Source of the DNA: Pseudomonadota bacterium
Lineage (GTDB): Bacteria; Pseudomonadota; Alphaproteobacteria; Sphingomonadales; Sphingomonadaceae
NCBI GenBank assembly: GCA_023424275.1
Contig: JAFAED010000439.1
Location: 1-8,201, forward strand
Reading direction: 5' to 3'
Length of the DNA stretch: 8,201 bases
Each line of letters starts with the position of its first letter. The stretch's first letter is position 1. The notes under the pieces are model-generated. The model had not been told where the DNA came from and did no database searches. It was given only the letters and a program-made list of their open reading frames with translations. Made by a program: the position numbers and the translations under genes. Below, piece by piece: positions 1 to 6,820 of this stretch.

Positions 1-1677
1 GCGCGACAGCTTCTTGTACGTCGTCGCGTGCGGGCGCGTCGCGCCTTCGCCGAGGCGGCGGATCTTGTCTTCCTCATAGGATTCGAAATTGCCTTCGAAC
101 CATTCGACATGGCTGTCGCCCTCGAACGCAAGGATGTGCGTCGCAAGGCGATCGAGGAAGAAGCGGTCGTGGCTGATGACCACGGCGCAGCCGGCGAAAT
201 TTTCGAGCGCCTCTTCGAGCGCGGCGAGCGTTTCGGTGTCGAGGTCGTTGGTCGGTTCGTCGAGCAGCAGGACGTTGCCGCCCTGTTTCAGCATCTTCGC
301 CATATGGACGCGGTTGCGTTCACCACCCGAAAGCTGGCCGACCTTCTTCTGCTGGTCGACGCCCTTGAAGTTGAAGGCACCGACGTATGCGCGCGTCTGC
401 ATCTCGTGCTTGCCGATGTTCATCAACTCGTGCCCGCCCGAGATTTCTTCCCAGACATTCTTGTTCGCATCGAGCGCGTCGCGGCTCTGGTCGACATAGC
501 CAAGGCGCACAGTGTCGCCGATCGCGACGCTGCCGCTGTCGGGCGTTTCCTGCCCGGTGATCAGCTTGAACAGCGTCGATTTACCCGCACCATTCGGACC
601 GATGACGCCGACGATGCCGCCGGGCGGCAGCGAGAAGGAGAGGTCTTCGAAGAGCAGCTTGTCGCCATAGGCCTTGGAAATGCCCTCGACCTCGATCACC
701 TTGCCGCCGAGGCGTTCGGGGACCTGGATGACGATCTGTGCCTTGCCCGGCGTACGCTTTTCCTGCGCCTCGACCAGCTGGTCGAACGATTTGATACGCG
801 CCTTCGACTTGGCCTGGCGCGCCTTGGGCGATTGCCGGATCCACTCGAGTTCGTCCTTGATCGCCTTCTGGCGACCCTGATCCTCGCGCGCTTCCTGTTC
901 GAGGCGCTTGCCCTTCTTTTCCAGATAGGTCGAATAATTGCCTTCGTAGACGAAATAGCGGCCGCGATCGAGTTCGAGGATCCAGTTCACGACATTGTCG
1001 AGGAAATAGCGGTCGTGGGTGACGAGGATGACGTTGCCCGGATAGTCGACGAGATGTTTCTCGAGCCAGGCGACGCTCTCGGCATCGAGGTGGTTGGTCG
1101 GTTCGTCGAGCAGCAGGATCGACGGCTTTTCGAGCAGGAGGCGGGTCAGCGCGATGCGGCGCTTTTCGCCGCCCGAGAGGTTCTCGACGCTCCAGTCGCC
1201 CGGCGGGCAGCGCAGCGCTTCCATCGCGATTTCGAGCTGGTTGTCGAGCGTCCAGCCGTCGACCGCGTCGATCTTTTCCTGGAGCGTGCCCATTTCCTCC
1301 ATGAGCGCGTCGAAATCGGCGTCGGCGGGCGGATCGGCCATCAGCGCGCTGATCTCGTTGAAACGCTCCATCATGTCGGCGACGGGACGCACGCCATCCA
1401 TGACATTTTCTTTCACCGTTTTCTTCGGATCGAGTTCGGGTTCCTGCGCCAGATAGCCGACGGTGATCCCCTCGCCCGGCCAGGCTTCGCCGCTGAATTC
1501 GGTGTCGATGCCCGCCATGATCTTCATCAGCGTCGATTTGCCGGTGCCGTTCGGGCCGACGATGCCAATCTTGGCATCGGGGTAGAATTGCAGGCTCAGA
1601 TCCTTGAGCGTCGGCTTCTGTGCGCCGGGATAGGTCTTGTTCAGACCCTTCATTACGAAACTATATTGGGCGGCCAT
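1..1677 (-). CDS. ettA: Energy-dependent translational throttle protein EttA (ABC-F ATPase), stop codon just outside the window
   Basis: This is a cytoplasmic ABC-F ATPase with two nucleotide-binding domains and no membrane domain. Family knowledge: EttA binds the ribosomal E site and gates the first steps of elongation according to the ATP/ADP ratio. Seen here, 559 codons: first Walker A GPNGTGKST at residues 41-49, signature LSGGEKRR at 167-174, Walker B LLLLDEPTNHLD at 187-198. The basic inter-domain linker (about 240-320) includes the ELEWIRQSPKARQAKSKAR-type P-site tRNA-interaction segment. The second domain has GPNGAGKST at 360-368, LSGGERNR at 449-456 and LLLLDEPTNDLD at 469-480. The last visible residues YKKLSR match the end of the family (E. 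coli EttA is 555 aa), so the stop should follow immediately to the left. The start ATG at 1677 is preceded by GGAG (1685-1688) with 7-nt spacing. No neighbouring gene shares its transcript. Confidence 0.97.
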   Translation of the reverse strand, partial: MAAQYSFVMKGLNKTYPGAQKPTLKDLSLQFYPDAKIGIVGPNGTGKSTLMKIMAGIDTEFSGEAWPGEGITVGYLAQEPELDPKKTVKENVMDGVRPVADMMERFNEISALMADPPADADFDALMEEMGTLQEKIDAVDGWTLDNQLEIAMEALRCPPGDWSVENLSGGEKRRIALTRLLLEKPSILLLDEPTNHLDAESVAWLEKHLVDYPGNVILVTHDRYFLDNVVNWILELDRGRYFVYEGNYSTYLEKKGKRLEQEAREDQGRQKAIKDELEWIRQSPKARQAKSKARIKSFDQLVEAQEKRTPGKAQIVIQVPERLGGKVIEVEGISKAYGDKLLFEDLSFSLPPGGIVGVIGPNGAGKSTLFKLITGQETPDSGSVAIGDTVRLGYVDQSRDALDANKNVWEEISGGHELMNIGKHEMQTRAYVGAFNFKGVDQQKKVGQLSGGERNRVHMAKMLKQGGNVLLLDEPTNDLDTETLAALEEALENFAGCAVVISHDRFFLDRLATHILAFEGDSHVEWFEGNFESYEEDKIRRLGEGATRPHATTYKKLSR

Positions 1678-1734
1678 GGATATGCTCCGGTTATGGCTGG
1701 ACCGCGCAAAGCGGCCGGGAAAGATGTTGCGCGC

Positions 1735-1763
1735 CGGTTAGCGAATGGGCGCGGGCTTGGCAA
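1735..1763 (-). promoter_or_regulatory. Possible ettA promoter
   Basis: On the minus strand TTGCCA (1763-1758) is followed after 17 nt by TAACCG (1740-1735), placing a transcription start about 50 nt upstream of the ettA ATG. The -35 box is reasonable. The -10 box is poor against TATAAT, although alphaproteobacterial -10 boxes are loose. It lies in the 127-bp gap between the divergent ettA and M28 peptidase genes. No equally good box was found for the plus-strand gene. Confidence 0.3.
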
Positions 1764-1804
1764 TCGGCGCTTGCGCGCGCGAGGCGGGCCGTTACCACGG
1801 CGAC

Positions 1805-3223
1805 ATGACAGCCTCGCTTCCTTTTGCCCGCCTCGCAGGGCTCGCCGCCCTCCTCCTCGCCACAACCAGCGCCTCGGCCTCGATCCCGCCGCCGCCGAGC
1901 GCCGCCGAGCTGGCGCAGCGCGGCGACGATATCGCGTGGGCGATCACCGAGGACCTGACCACCGAAATCGGGCCGCGCATGGCGGGGACGGAGGCCGAAG
2001 CCGCCGCCCGGCGCTGGGCCGTCGCGCGGTTGCAGACGATGGGCTTTGCCAATGTCCGCGAGGAACAGTTCGACATGCCGGTATGGGTTCGCGGCGACGA
2101 GCAGGCCTGGCTGACCAGCCCCTTCCTGCCACAGAAACTGGCGATCACCGCGCTCGGCACGAGCGCTTCGACCGGTCCCAAGGGAATCGAGGGCGATATC
2201 GCCTATTTCGAAAGCTTCGACGCGCTGGTGGCCGCGCCCGATCATCTGGTGAAGGGCAAGATCGTCTTCATCGATCACCAGATGGCGCCTGCACAGGACG
2301 GCAGCGGTTATGGAATCTATGGCCGCGGCCGGTTCGTCGGCGCCAATATCGCGGCCAAAAAGGGCGCGATCGCGACGGTTATCCGCGCGATCGGGACCGA
2401 CGATCATCGCAATCCGCACGCCGGCGGCACGAATTTCGAAGCGGGCGTGCGGCCGATCCCCGCCGGGGCGATCTCGAACCCCGACGCCGACCAGCTGGTG
2501 CGCCAGTGGAAGCGGGCGCAGCAGATGCGCAAGACCGAAACCCCGCTGGGCTATGTCGCCGAACCGCTACGCATGAAGCTGGTCCTGACGCCGCAGAACC
2601 TCGGCACGAAACATTCGGGCAATGTCATTGCCGAAGTACCGGGCAGCGATGCCGCTGCCTCGCCCGTCATAATTGCCTGCCACCTCGACAGCTGGGACCT
2701 CGGCACCGGCGCGATCGACGATGCTGCGGGCTGCGGTATCGTCACGGCGGCGGCGAAGCATGTGATGAGCGCCGGCCAGCCGCGCCGGACGATCCGCATC
2801 CTCTGGGCCGGCGCCGAAGAGGTCGGCGTATTCGGCGGCAAGGCCTATTTCGAAAAGCATGGGGCGGAAAGGCACGCCGTCGCACTCGAATCCGACTTTG
2901 GCGCCGACCGGGTGTGGCGGATCGACTTCAAACTGCCCGACAGCGCCAAGGGGCTCGCTGATCGCCTCGCTGCCGCCGTGATGCCTTTCGGGGTCGTGCG
3001 CGGAAAACAGCCCGCGAACGGCGGCGCCGACGTCGGGGCGCTGGTTCAGGCGGGTGTCCCTGCGGTCGATCTGGCGCAGGATGGGACACGATATTTTGAC
3101 ATTCACCACACGCCGGACGATACATTGGACAAGATCGATCCCGCGCAATTGCGACAGAATGTCGTGGTTTGGTCGGCAGTTCTGGCGATTCTCGCCGATA
3201 GCGACGAGTCCGAGCTTCCGTAA
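1805..3223 (+). CDS. Exported M28-family zinc metallopeptidase, carboxypeptidase Q (PGCP)-like
   Basis: Predicted secreted or periplasmic exopeptidase with a two-zinc (co-catalytic) site; the closest recognisable relatives are carboxypeptidase Q/plasma glutamate carboxypeptidase proteins, which hydrolyse dipeptides. Length 472 aa. Residues 1-25 form a Sec signal peptide (hydrophobic core LAGLAALLLATT, likely cleavage after ASA). The middle part, about 95-230, resembles the inserted beta-rich domain of such proteins. The catalytic core has zinc ligand H293 in HLDSWDLG, bridging D305 in AIDDAAG, general base and ligand E338-E339 in GAEEVG, D364 in ESDFG and H435 in HHTPDDT, so all five expected ligands are present. 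I chose ATG 1805 because it starts directly with the signal peptide; an in-frame ATG at 1745 would add 20 residues before it. Neither start has a clear Shine-Dalgarno. No terminator follows. Substrate specificity cannot be read from the sequence. Confidence 0.92.
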   Translation: MTASLPFARLAGLAALLLATTSASASIPPPPSAAELAQRGDDIAWAITEDLTTEIGPRMAGTEAEAAARRWAVARLQTMGFANVREEQFDMPVWVRGDEQAWLTSPFLPQKLAITALGTSASTGPKGIEGDIAYFESFDALVAAPDHLVKGKIVFIDHQMAPAQDGSGYGIYGRGRFVGANIAAKKGAIATVIRAIGTDDHRNPHAGGTNFEAGVRPIPAGAISNPDADQLVRQWKRAQQMRKTETPLGYVAEPLRMKLVLTPQNLGTKHSGNVIAEVPGSDAAASPVIIACHLDSWDLGTGAIDDAAGCGIVTAAAKHVMSAGQPRRTIRILWAGAEEVGVFGGKAYFEKHGAERHAVALESDFGADRVWRIDFKLPDSAKGLADRLAAAVMPFGVVRGKQPANGGADVGALVQAGVPAVDLAQDGTRYFDIHHTPDDTLDKIDPAQLRQNVVVWSAVLAILADSDESELP

Positions 3224-3230
3224 CTGTTAC
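3220..3230. repeat. Small palindrome GTAAC-T-GTTAC overlapping the peptidase stop codon
   Basis: A perfect 5-bp inverted repeat around a single central T, including the TAA stop (3221-3223). The loop is too short for it to act as an RNA hairpin in full, and no T-run follows, so it is not a normal terminator. It lies about 50 bp upstream of the proposed -35 of the next gene. A protein-binding site is possible but unsupported. Confidence 0.35.
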
Positions 3231-3278
3231 AGAGAAATGACAGATTTCCGCGCGCGCCGACCATCTCAATTATTTTTG

Positions 3279-3306
3279 TTGACGATTCATGCGGAACGGC
3301 TAAATC
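3279..3306 (+). promoter_or_regulatory. Candidate sigma-70 promoter of the Ala-rich lipoprotein gene
   Basis: TTGACG (3279-3284) matches the -35 consensus at five of six bases. It sits in a locally A/T-rich stretch that stands out from the G/C-rich surroundings. A plausible -10, TAAATC (3301-3306), follows after 16 nt. Transcription would start near 3313, giving a leader of about 57 nt. The -35 is convincing; the -10 is approximate. Confidence 0.45.
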
Positions 3307-3324
3307 CCGCCGCTCGCGGAACGG
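3291..3324 (+). repeat. Direct repeat GCGGAACGG (two copies) upstream of the lipoprotein gene
   Basis: GCGGAACGG occurs at 3291-3299 and again at 3316-3324, 25 bp apart start to start, flanking the predicted transcription start. Each copy contains GGAAC, the -35 element known for the alphaproteobacterial general-stress sigma factor EcfG. Each is followed after 17 or 16 nt by CGCG (3315-3318 and 3339-3342) rather than the expected CGTT. The repeat is certain. Its role as a promoter or operator is open. Confidence 0.5.
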
Positions 3325-3353
3325 GAAAGTTTCCGGGACGCGAAAGGCATTTT

Positions 3354-3359
3354 AGGGAG
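3354..3359 (+). promoter_or_regulatory. Shine-Dalgarno of the lipoprotein gene
   Basis: AGGGAG lies 10 nt before the ATG at 3370, which settles the start codon of the lipoprotein gene. Confidence 0.65.
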
Positions 3360-3369
3360 CCCACACATC

Positions 3370-3657
3370 ATGAAGAAGTTTGCTGCTATCGCCGTTGCTG
3401 CCAGCATGTTCGCCCTCGCCGCTTGCGGTGAAAAGGCTGCTGAAGAAGCCACCACCGAAGCTCCGGCCGCTGAAGCGGTTGCTGAAGAAGGCGCCGACGC
3501 CGCTGCTGCTGGCGCCGAAGCCGCTGCCGCTGGTGCCGACGCTGCCGCTGCTGGCGCCGAAGCTGCTGCTCCGGCCGACGCCGCTGCTGCCCCGGCCGCT
3601 GACGCCGCCAAGGCTGAAGCTGCTCCGGCTGCTGCCCCGGCTGAAGAAAAGAAGTAA
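3370..3657 (+). CDS. Small alanine-rich acidic lipoprotein
   Basis: A 95-residue protein of unrecognised function. Residues 1-18 are a lipoprotein signal peptide with lipobox LAAC ending at C19, so the mature chain should be lipidated and held at a membrane in the periplasm. About 51 of 95 residues are alanine. The mature part has about 16 acidic residues against 4 lysines, no aromatic residues and no cysteine beyond C19. Residues 41-68 are four heptads Gly-Ala-(Asp/Glu)-Ala-Ala-Ala-Ala in which Asp and Glu strictly alternate; the fourth ends in Pro. Further Ala/Pro/Asp segments and a charged EEKK end follow. Codon use is unlike the neighbours: Ala is almost only GCT or GCC (one GCG), Glu is always GAA and Pro always CCG, as in highly expressed genes. 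With its own promoter region and strong terminator it looks monocistronic and abundant. A structural or spacer envelope role is inference; no enzymatic motif is present. Confidence 0.88.
   Translation: MKKFAAIAVAASMFALAACGEKAAEEATTEAPAAEAVAEEGADAAAAGAEAAAAGADAAAAGAEAAAPADAAAAPAADAAKAEAAPAAAPAEEKK
3490..3573 (+). repeat. Four tandem 21-bp in-frame repeats within the lipoprotein gene
   Basis: Units start at 3490, 3511, 3532 and 3553, each encoding Gly-Ala-(Asp or Glu)-Ala-Ala-Ala-(Ala/Pro). Units 1 and 3 carry GAC (Asp); units 2 and 4 carry GAA (Glu). The units begin GGCGCCGA or GGTGCCGA and differ mainly at third positions (GCT/GCC). This suggests an older duplication of a 42-bp pair, or selection on the protein pattern. 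Such repeats could change copy number by slippage. Confidence 0.8.
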
Positions 3658-3663
3658 GTCGCA

Positions 3664-3675
3664 GCCCTTCGGGGC
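3664..3675 (+). other. Small UUCG-tetraloop hairpin just after the lipoprotein stop
   Basis: GCCC-TTCG-GGGC forms a 4-bp stem capped by a C(UUCG)G tetraloop, an especially stable RNA loop. It begins 6 nt after the TAA (3655-3657) and precedes the main terminator by about 20 nt. There is no T-run, so it is more likely a 3'-end stabilising or pausing element than a terminator. Confidence 0.45.
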
Positions 3676-3688
3676 AATGACTGAAACG

Positions 3689-3727
3689 AAAAAGAGCGGT
3701 CTTCCTTCGGGAAGGCCGCTTTTTTTG
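3689..3727 (+). terminator. Strong rho-independent terminator of the lipoprotein gene
   Basis: An 11-bp stem (3695-3705 with 3710-3720, one G-U pair) is closed by a C(UUCG)G tetraloop and followed by an unbroken T-tract ending at 3726. An A-tract at 3689-3693 precedes the stem and can pair with the T-tract, so the structure may also work on the minus strand. It isolates the lipoprotein transcript from the downstream hydrolase gene. Confidence 0.93.
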
Positions 3728-3854
3728 TTCCTGATGCCTGTTCGGCTGCGAAAGACGCCGTCCCGTTGAAATAGCGCCCTTTTTGGATGTCGGTGCCTTG
3801 ATGGGGGCATCGAGATGTGAGAGACCGTCGCGGGCCGAACGGGAGAGCCGCACG

Positions 3855-5093
3855 ATGGCAAAACCAACCGTAACCACCCCGGGCAAGCGCCTCGTCCTCC
3901 TGCTCGACGGCACCTGGAACAGTTCCGAAGACAATACCAGCGTCTGGCGGCTCAGCCAGCTCGTGGCACCCAAGGATGCGGCGGGTACTCCGCAGCTTTG
4001 CTATTATACCGCCGGCGTCGGGACGCCGCGCGGCGAGAAGATCCGCGGCGGTATCCTCGGCCACGGACTCGATCGCGATGTCATTGGCGCTTATCGCTGG
4101 CTGATGGGTCATTATGACCAGGGCGACCAGATCTTCCTGTTCGGTTTCAGCCGCGGCGCCTTCACCGCGCGCAGCGTCGCCGGCATGATTGCCCGCTGCG
4201 GACTGCTGCGCCCCGGTTCGCCCCTGTCGGTCGAGGAACTTTACCAGCGCTACCGCCTCGATGCGAAAGCCCCCTCTTTCGTCGAACTGCACCAGACGAA
4301 GAATCTGCCGCCTGCGGAAAAGCGCTTGCTTCGTCATTCCCGGCGCGTTCCGGTCAAGATGATCGGCGTATGGGATACGGTGGGGTCGCTCGGCATCCCG
4401 TTCGGCAACATCCCCGGACTCAGCCGTCGGCGGTTCGGCTTTCACAACACACGGCTCTCGGCCATCTATGAACATGCCTATCATGCGCTTGCGCTCGACG
4501 AGTATCGCGCAGATTTCGCGCCGACGCTGTGGACACGCTTCACCCCGGTGGAACCCGACCCGCCCGGCAAGCGCCGCGTCCGGCCGACAATCGTCGAACA
4601 ACGTTGGTTCGCCGGCGCCCACGCCAATGTCGGCGGCGGGATCGCCGGCGACGACATGCCGCAATTGCCGCTCGCCTGGCTGATGAAGAAAGCCGGTGAC
4701 CTTGGCCTGGCCTATCGCGGCGAGGTGATACCGACCGGCTATGAAATCACCGCGCCGATCCACGACAGTTTCAGGGCATTCCTGCGCGGCCTTTACCCGG
4801 TCATCAAACTGGGGCGCCGGTTTCACCGCCGGATCGCCGCTCCTGCGACGCCGGACGCCACCGGATCGTGGCTGACCGTCAATGAAACGATCGACGGCAG
4901 CGTCTTCGATCGCTGGCGCAAGGTCTCGACCTATCGCCCGATCGACCTGGCCCGCTGGGCGACCGGGCTGCGGATCGATCCGGCCCGGTTGCACGGCGCC
5001 GTCGACGCACGGACCGGCACCGCCATCGCGCCCCCGGTCCCGCCCAAGGCGCGATCGCGACGCGCCAAGGCTTCGAACCGAACGCCCGATTGA
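3855..5093 (+). CDS. DUF2235 alpha/beta-hydrolase domain protein (Tle1-like phospholipase fold)
   Basis: A 412-residue protein that is nearly all a DUF2235 domain, the uncharacterised alpha/beta-hydrolase family that includes the type VI effector phospholipase Tle1. Seen: the N-terminal beta-strand LVLLLDGTWN at 13-22, YYTAGVGT at 50-57, nucleophile elbow GFSRG with S99 followed by AFTARS, VPVKMIGVWDTVGSLG around 165-180 (D174), and WFAGAHANVGGG around 251-262 with the likely catalytic H256. There is no signal peptide or membrane segment, so it is probably cytoplasmic. The tail from about 390 is basic and low-complexity. ATG 3855 is chosen because it directly precedes the conserved domain and has GGGAG (3841-3845) 9 nt upstream; earlier in-frame ATGs (for example 3783) lack this. 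It is a standalone gene after a terminator, with no VgrG, Hcp, PAAR or immunity neighbour, so a housekeeping lipase/esterase role is as likely as an effector. The substrate is unknown. Confidence 0.9.
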   Translation: MAKPTVTTPGKRLVLLLDGTWNSSEDNTSVWRLSQLVAPKDAAGTPQLCYYTAGVGTPRGEKIRGGILGHGLDRDVIGAYRWLMGHYDQGDQIFLFGFSRGAFTARSVAGMIARCGLLRPGSPLSVEELYQRYRLDAKAPSFVELHQTKNLPPAEKRLLRHSRRVPVKMIGVWDTVGSLGIPFGNIPGLSRRRFGFHNTRLSAIYEHAYHALALDEYRADFAPTLWTRFTPVEPDPPGKRRVRPTIVEQRWFAGAHANVGGGIAGDDMPQLPLAWLMKKAGDLGLAYRGEVIPTGYEITAPIHDSFRAFLRGLYPVIKLGRRFHRRIAAPATPDATGSWLTVNETIDGSVFDRWRKVSTYRPIDLARWATGLRIDPARLHGAVDARTGTAIAPPVPPKARSRRAKASNRTPD

Positions 5094-5102
5094 AAGGGAA
5101 AT

Positions 5103-5179
<77 letters not shown>

Positions 5180-5190
5180 ACGCAGGGGCG

Positions 5191-5218
5191 CCTTAGACAG
5201 GCTTGGCGGCCAAGTCTA
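5191..5218 (-). promoter_or_regulatory. Possible tRNA-Pro promoter overlapping the M20 peptidase stop codon
   Basis: On the minus strand TAGACT (5218-5213) and TCTAAG (5196-5191) are 16 nt apart, each matching the sigma-70 consensus at four of six bases. A start would fall a few nt before the tRNA 5' end. The TAG stop of the M20 gene is the first half of this -35 box. Read-through from the M20 gene is an alternative source of the tRNA. Confidence 0.3.
5202..5214 (-). repeat. Inverted repeat CTTGGC/GCCAAG after the M20 peptidase stop
   Basis: TTGGC-G-GCCAA (5203-5213), extended by one C-G pair on each side, starts one base beyond the stop codon. It can fold as a short hairpin with a 3-nt loop, but no T-run follows on the minus strand, so it would be at best a weak terminator. 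It lies between the candidate -35 and -10 of tRNA-Pro, so it could also be an operator. Confidence 0.5.
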
Positions 5219-6691
5219 TCCCGCAGACGTCGCGATCAGCCGCGCATAGAAATCGATCATGCGTTTGAAGCTGTCGACCGTCATATGTTCGTTGGTCCCG
5301 TGGATCATCGCGGTCTGTTTCAGCGTGAAATGCATCGGCATGAACCGATACACATCCTGCGAGATCGGCTCCATGCTCCGGCTGTCGGTCGCTGCCACGA
5401 CCAGATAGGGTGCAACGACCGCGTCGGGCGCATCGGCGCGCGCGGCGGCGACAACATATTTCCAGCCCTGCGAACTGCTCGACGAAACGCGCGAAGGCTC
5501 GTTCGGGGGCTTGACCCAGCTCAGTTCGACCGGCGCGTCGCCGACAGCGGCTTTCGCCCGCGCCATGACATCAGCCGAGCTATTCCACGGCGCGATGCGA
5601 TAATTGATCAGCGCAGTCGCCGATTGCGGCAGCACATTCTCCTTCGGGCTTCCCTGGAGCATGGTCGGCGCGATGGTGGTGTGGAAAGCGGCCGCCGACG
5701 ACGGCGATGCCGAAAGCTGACTTTTTAGGACCGGACCGAGCAGCCACTGGTTCGCGACCGCCATCTTGGTCGTTCCGCCCTTATGCGCTGCCAGTGCCTC
5801 GATCATCCCCGCACCGGGCCCGCGCATCTCGATCGGGAACGGCTTTTCGGTTATTGCCAGCACTGCGCGCGCCAGCGTCGTCACGCCCGTCTCTGCGGGC
5901 GGCATAGAGCTATGCCCGCCGGGCGCATTGGCAGTGACTTTCAGCGTCGCATAGCCTTTCTCGGCAACGCCGATCAGGATCGCGGGGCCATTGATCACCG
6001 GCGTGTCGTTCAGCACCACGCTGCCTTCGTCGAGCGTGAACAGCGCCTTGACCCCGTCGGCCTTCAATTTCGCGGCGGCGGCGACGGCGCCCGATCCGCC
6101 GGCCTCTTCATCGTGACCCGACACAAGGTAAATTCCGCGCCTGGGTTTGAAAGCCTGTGCGGCGAGCGCTTCGAGCGCTTCGAACAGGCCGACGAGCGAG
6201 CCCTTGTCATCGACGGTGCCACGGCCCCACACCGCCTTTTCGGCGATCGTCCCAGCGAAGGGCGGATGTTTCCAGTCGCCCTCGGTACCTTCGGTTACCG
6301 GCACGACATCCTGATGCGCCATGACGATGATCGGGGCGAGCGATGTGTCGCTTCCCGCCCAGTGATAGATCAGCGTACGGTTCGGCAGGATCGTACGCGT
6401 CATCGCGCGATGCGTTGCGGGATAGGTCGTTGCCAGCCAGGCGTGCAGCCGATCCCATTCGGCGACCTCATTCTCGGCGGGATCCTGATGCGAGATCGTG
6501 CGGATCTGTGCCGCGGCGCTCAAATGCGCGACGGCTGCATCCAGGTCATATGCCGGGGCTGGGGCGAGACGGATATCGCTGCCGTCGGCGATATCGCTTG
6601 GCGCGAAGTTTGCGGTCCGCACCGCCACCGTGCCCGCCAGAACCGCCACGATCGCAAGACCGCCCAGCAAGATCGTCCGCCGCTTCCCCAT
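5216..6691 (-). CDS. M20-family zinc peptidase, carboxypeptidase S/PM20D1-like, membrane-anchored
   Basis: A 491-residue M20 metallopeptidase resembling yeast carboxypeptidase S and animal PM20D1, which cleave or condense peptides or N-acyl amino acids. Residues 7-24 form a single hydrophobic segment after MGKRR, so the enzyme is probably exported and anchored or cleaved in the periplasm. The two-zinc site is intact: H126 and D128 in MAHQDVVPV, bridging D161 in [11 protein letters not shown], general base E195 and ligand E196 in GHDEEAGG, D221 in TLDEGS and H464 in IHGTNEHM. The dimerisation or lid domain, about 240-370, begins near [18 protein letters not shown]. The start ATG at 6691 has an excellent Shine-Dalgarno, AAGGAGAGGG, just upstream; the longer open frame beyond it lacks family similarity. 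It is divergent from the small exported-protein gene and followed by tRNA-Pro on the same strand. The exact substrate is unknown. Confidence 0.94.
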   Translation of the reverse strand: MGKRRTILLGGLAIVAVLAGTVAVRTANFAPSDIADGSDIRLAPAPAYDLDAAVAHLSAAAQIRTISHQDPAENEVAEWDRLHAWLATTYPATHRAMTRTILPNRTLIYHWAGSDTSLAPIIVMAHQDVVPVTEGTEGDWKHPPFAGTIAEKAVWGRGTVDDKGSLVGLFEALEALAAQAFKPRRGIYLVSGHDEEAGGSGAVAAAAKLKADGVKALFTLDEGSVVLNDTPVINGPAILIGVAEKGYATLKVTANAPGGHSSMPPAETGVTTLARAVLAITEKPFPIEMRGPGAGMIEALAAHKGGTTKMAVANQWLLGPVLKSQLSASPSSAAAFHTTIAPTMLQGSPKENVLPQSATALINYRIAPWNSSADVMARAKAAVGDAPVELSWVKPPNEPSRVSSSSSQGWKYVVAAARADAPDAVVAPYLVVAATDSRSMEPISQDVYRFMPMHFTLKQTAMIHGTNEHMTVDSFKRMIDFYARLIATSAG

Positions 6692-6716
6692 ATCCCTCTC
6701 CTTTTGTTCGGCGCGC

Positions 6717-6745
6717 AATGGACCGTCATCAGTTGCATTTTGCAA
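6717..6745 (-). promoter_or_regulatory. Possible promoter of the M20 peptidase gene
   Basis: Minus-strand TTGCAA (6745-6740), a 17-nt spacer and TCCATT (6722-6717) would start transcription about 20 nt before the ATG at 6691. The boxes are moderate matches. The -35 overlaps the palindrome at 6733-6745. Confidence 0.35.
6733..6745. repeat. Palindrome TTGCA-TTT-TGCAA in the divergent intergenic region
   Basis: A perfect 5-bp inverted repeat around TTT, in an A/T-rich patch between the divergent M20 and small exported-protein genes. It covers the proposed -35 of the M20 gene, which is a natural place for a repressor operator. No cognate regulator is encoded in the window. Confidence 0.5.
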
Positions 6746-6820
6746 GGGAAATCCGGTCGTTGCCGGTGGATCGGGATTCAGCGCTGGTTCATGGCCGCAG
6801 GCCAAGCGTAACGGTACGTT

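Noticed and set aside
1691..2419. A 242-codon minus-strand open frame opposite the start of the M28 gene
   Set aside because: It has no recognisable motif and is antisense to a signal peptide and conserved peptidase domain.
28..2961. A 977-codon plus-strand open frame running antisense through ettA and into the M28 gene
   Set aside because: It is codon-aligned antisense to ettA, where stops would require the rare sense codons TTA, CTA or TCA. Over the peptidase gene it is simply another frame of high-GC DNA. The product is low in family-like motifs, while the two real genes have full catalytic motifs.
3293..3318. A true EcfG stress promoter upstream of the lipoprotein
   Set aside because: GGAAC is present at the right distance, but the -10 reads CGCG instead of CGTT in both copies. 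I kept it only as a repeat and a finding.
5783..6811. A 342-codon plus-strand open frame opposite the M20 peptidase gene
   Set aside because: The minus strand encodes a complete M20 enzyme with all zinc ligands and a strong ribosome site. The plus-strand product is Arg/Cys/His-rich noise.
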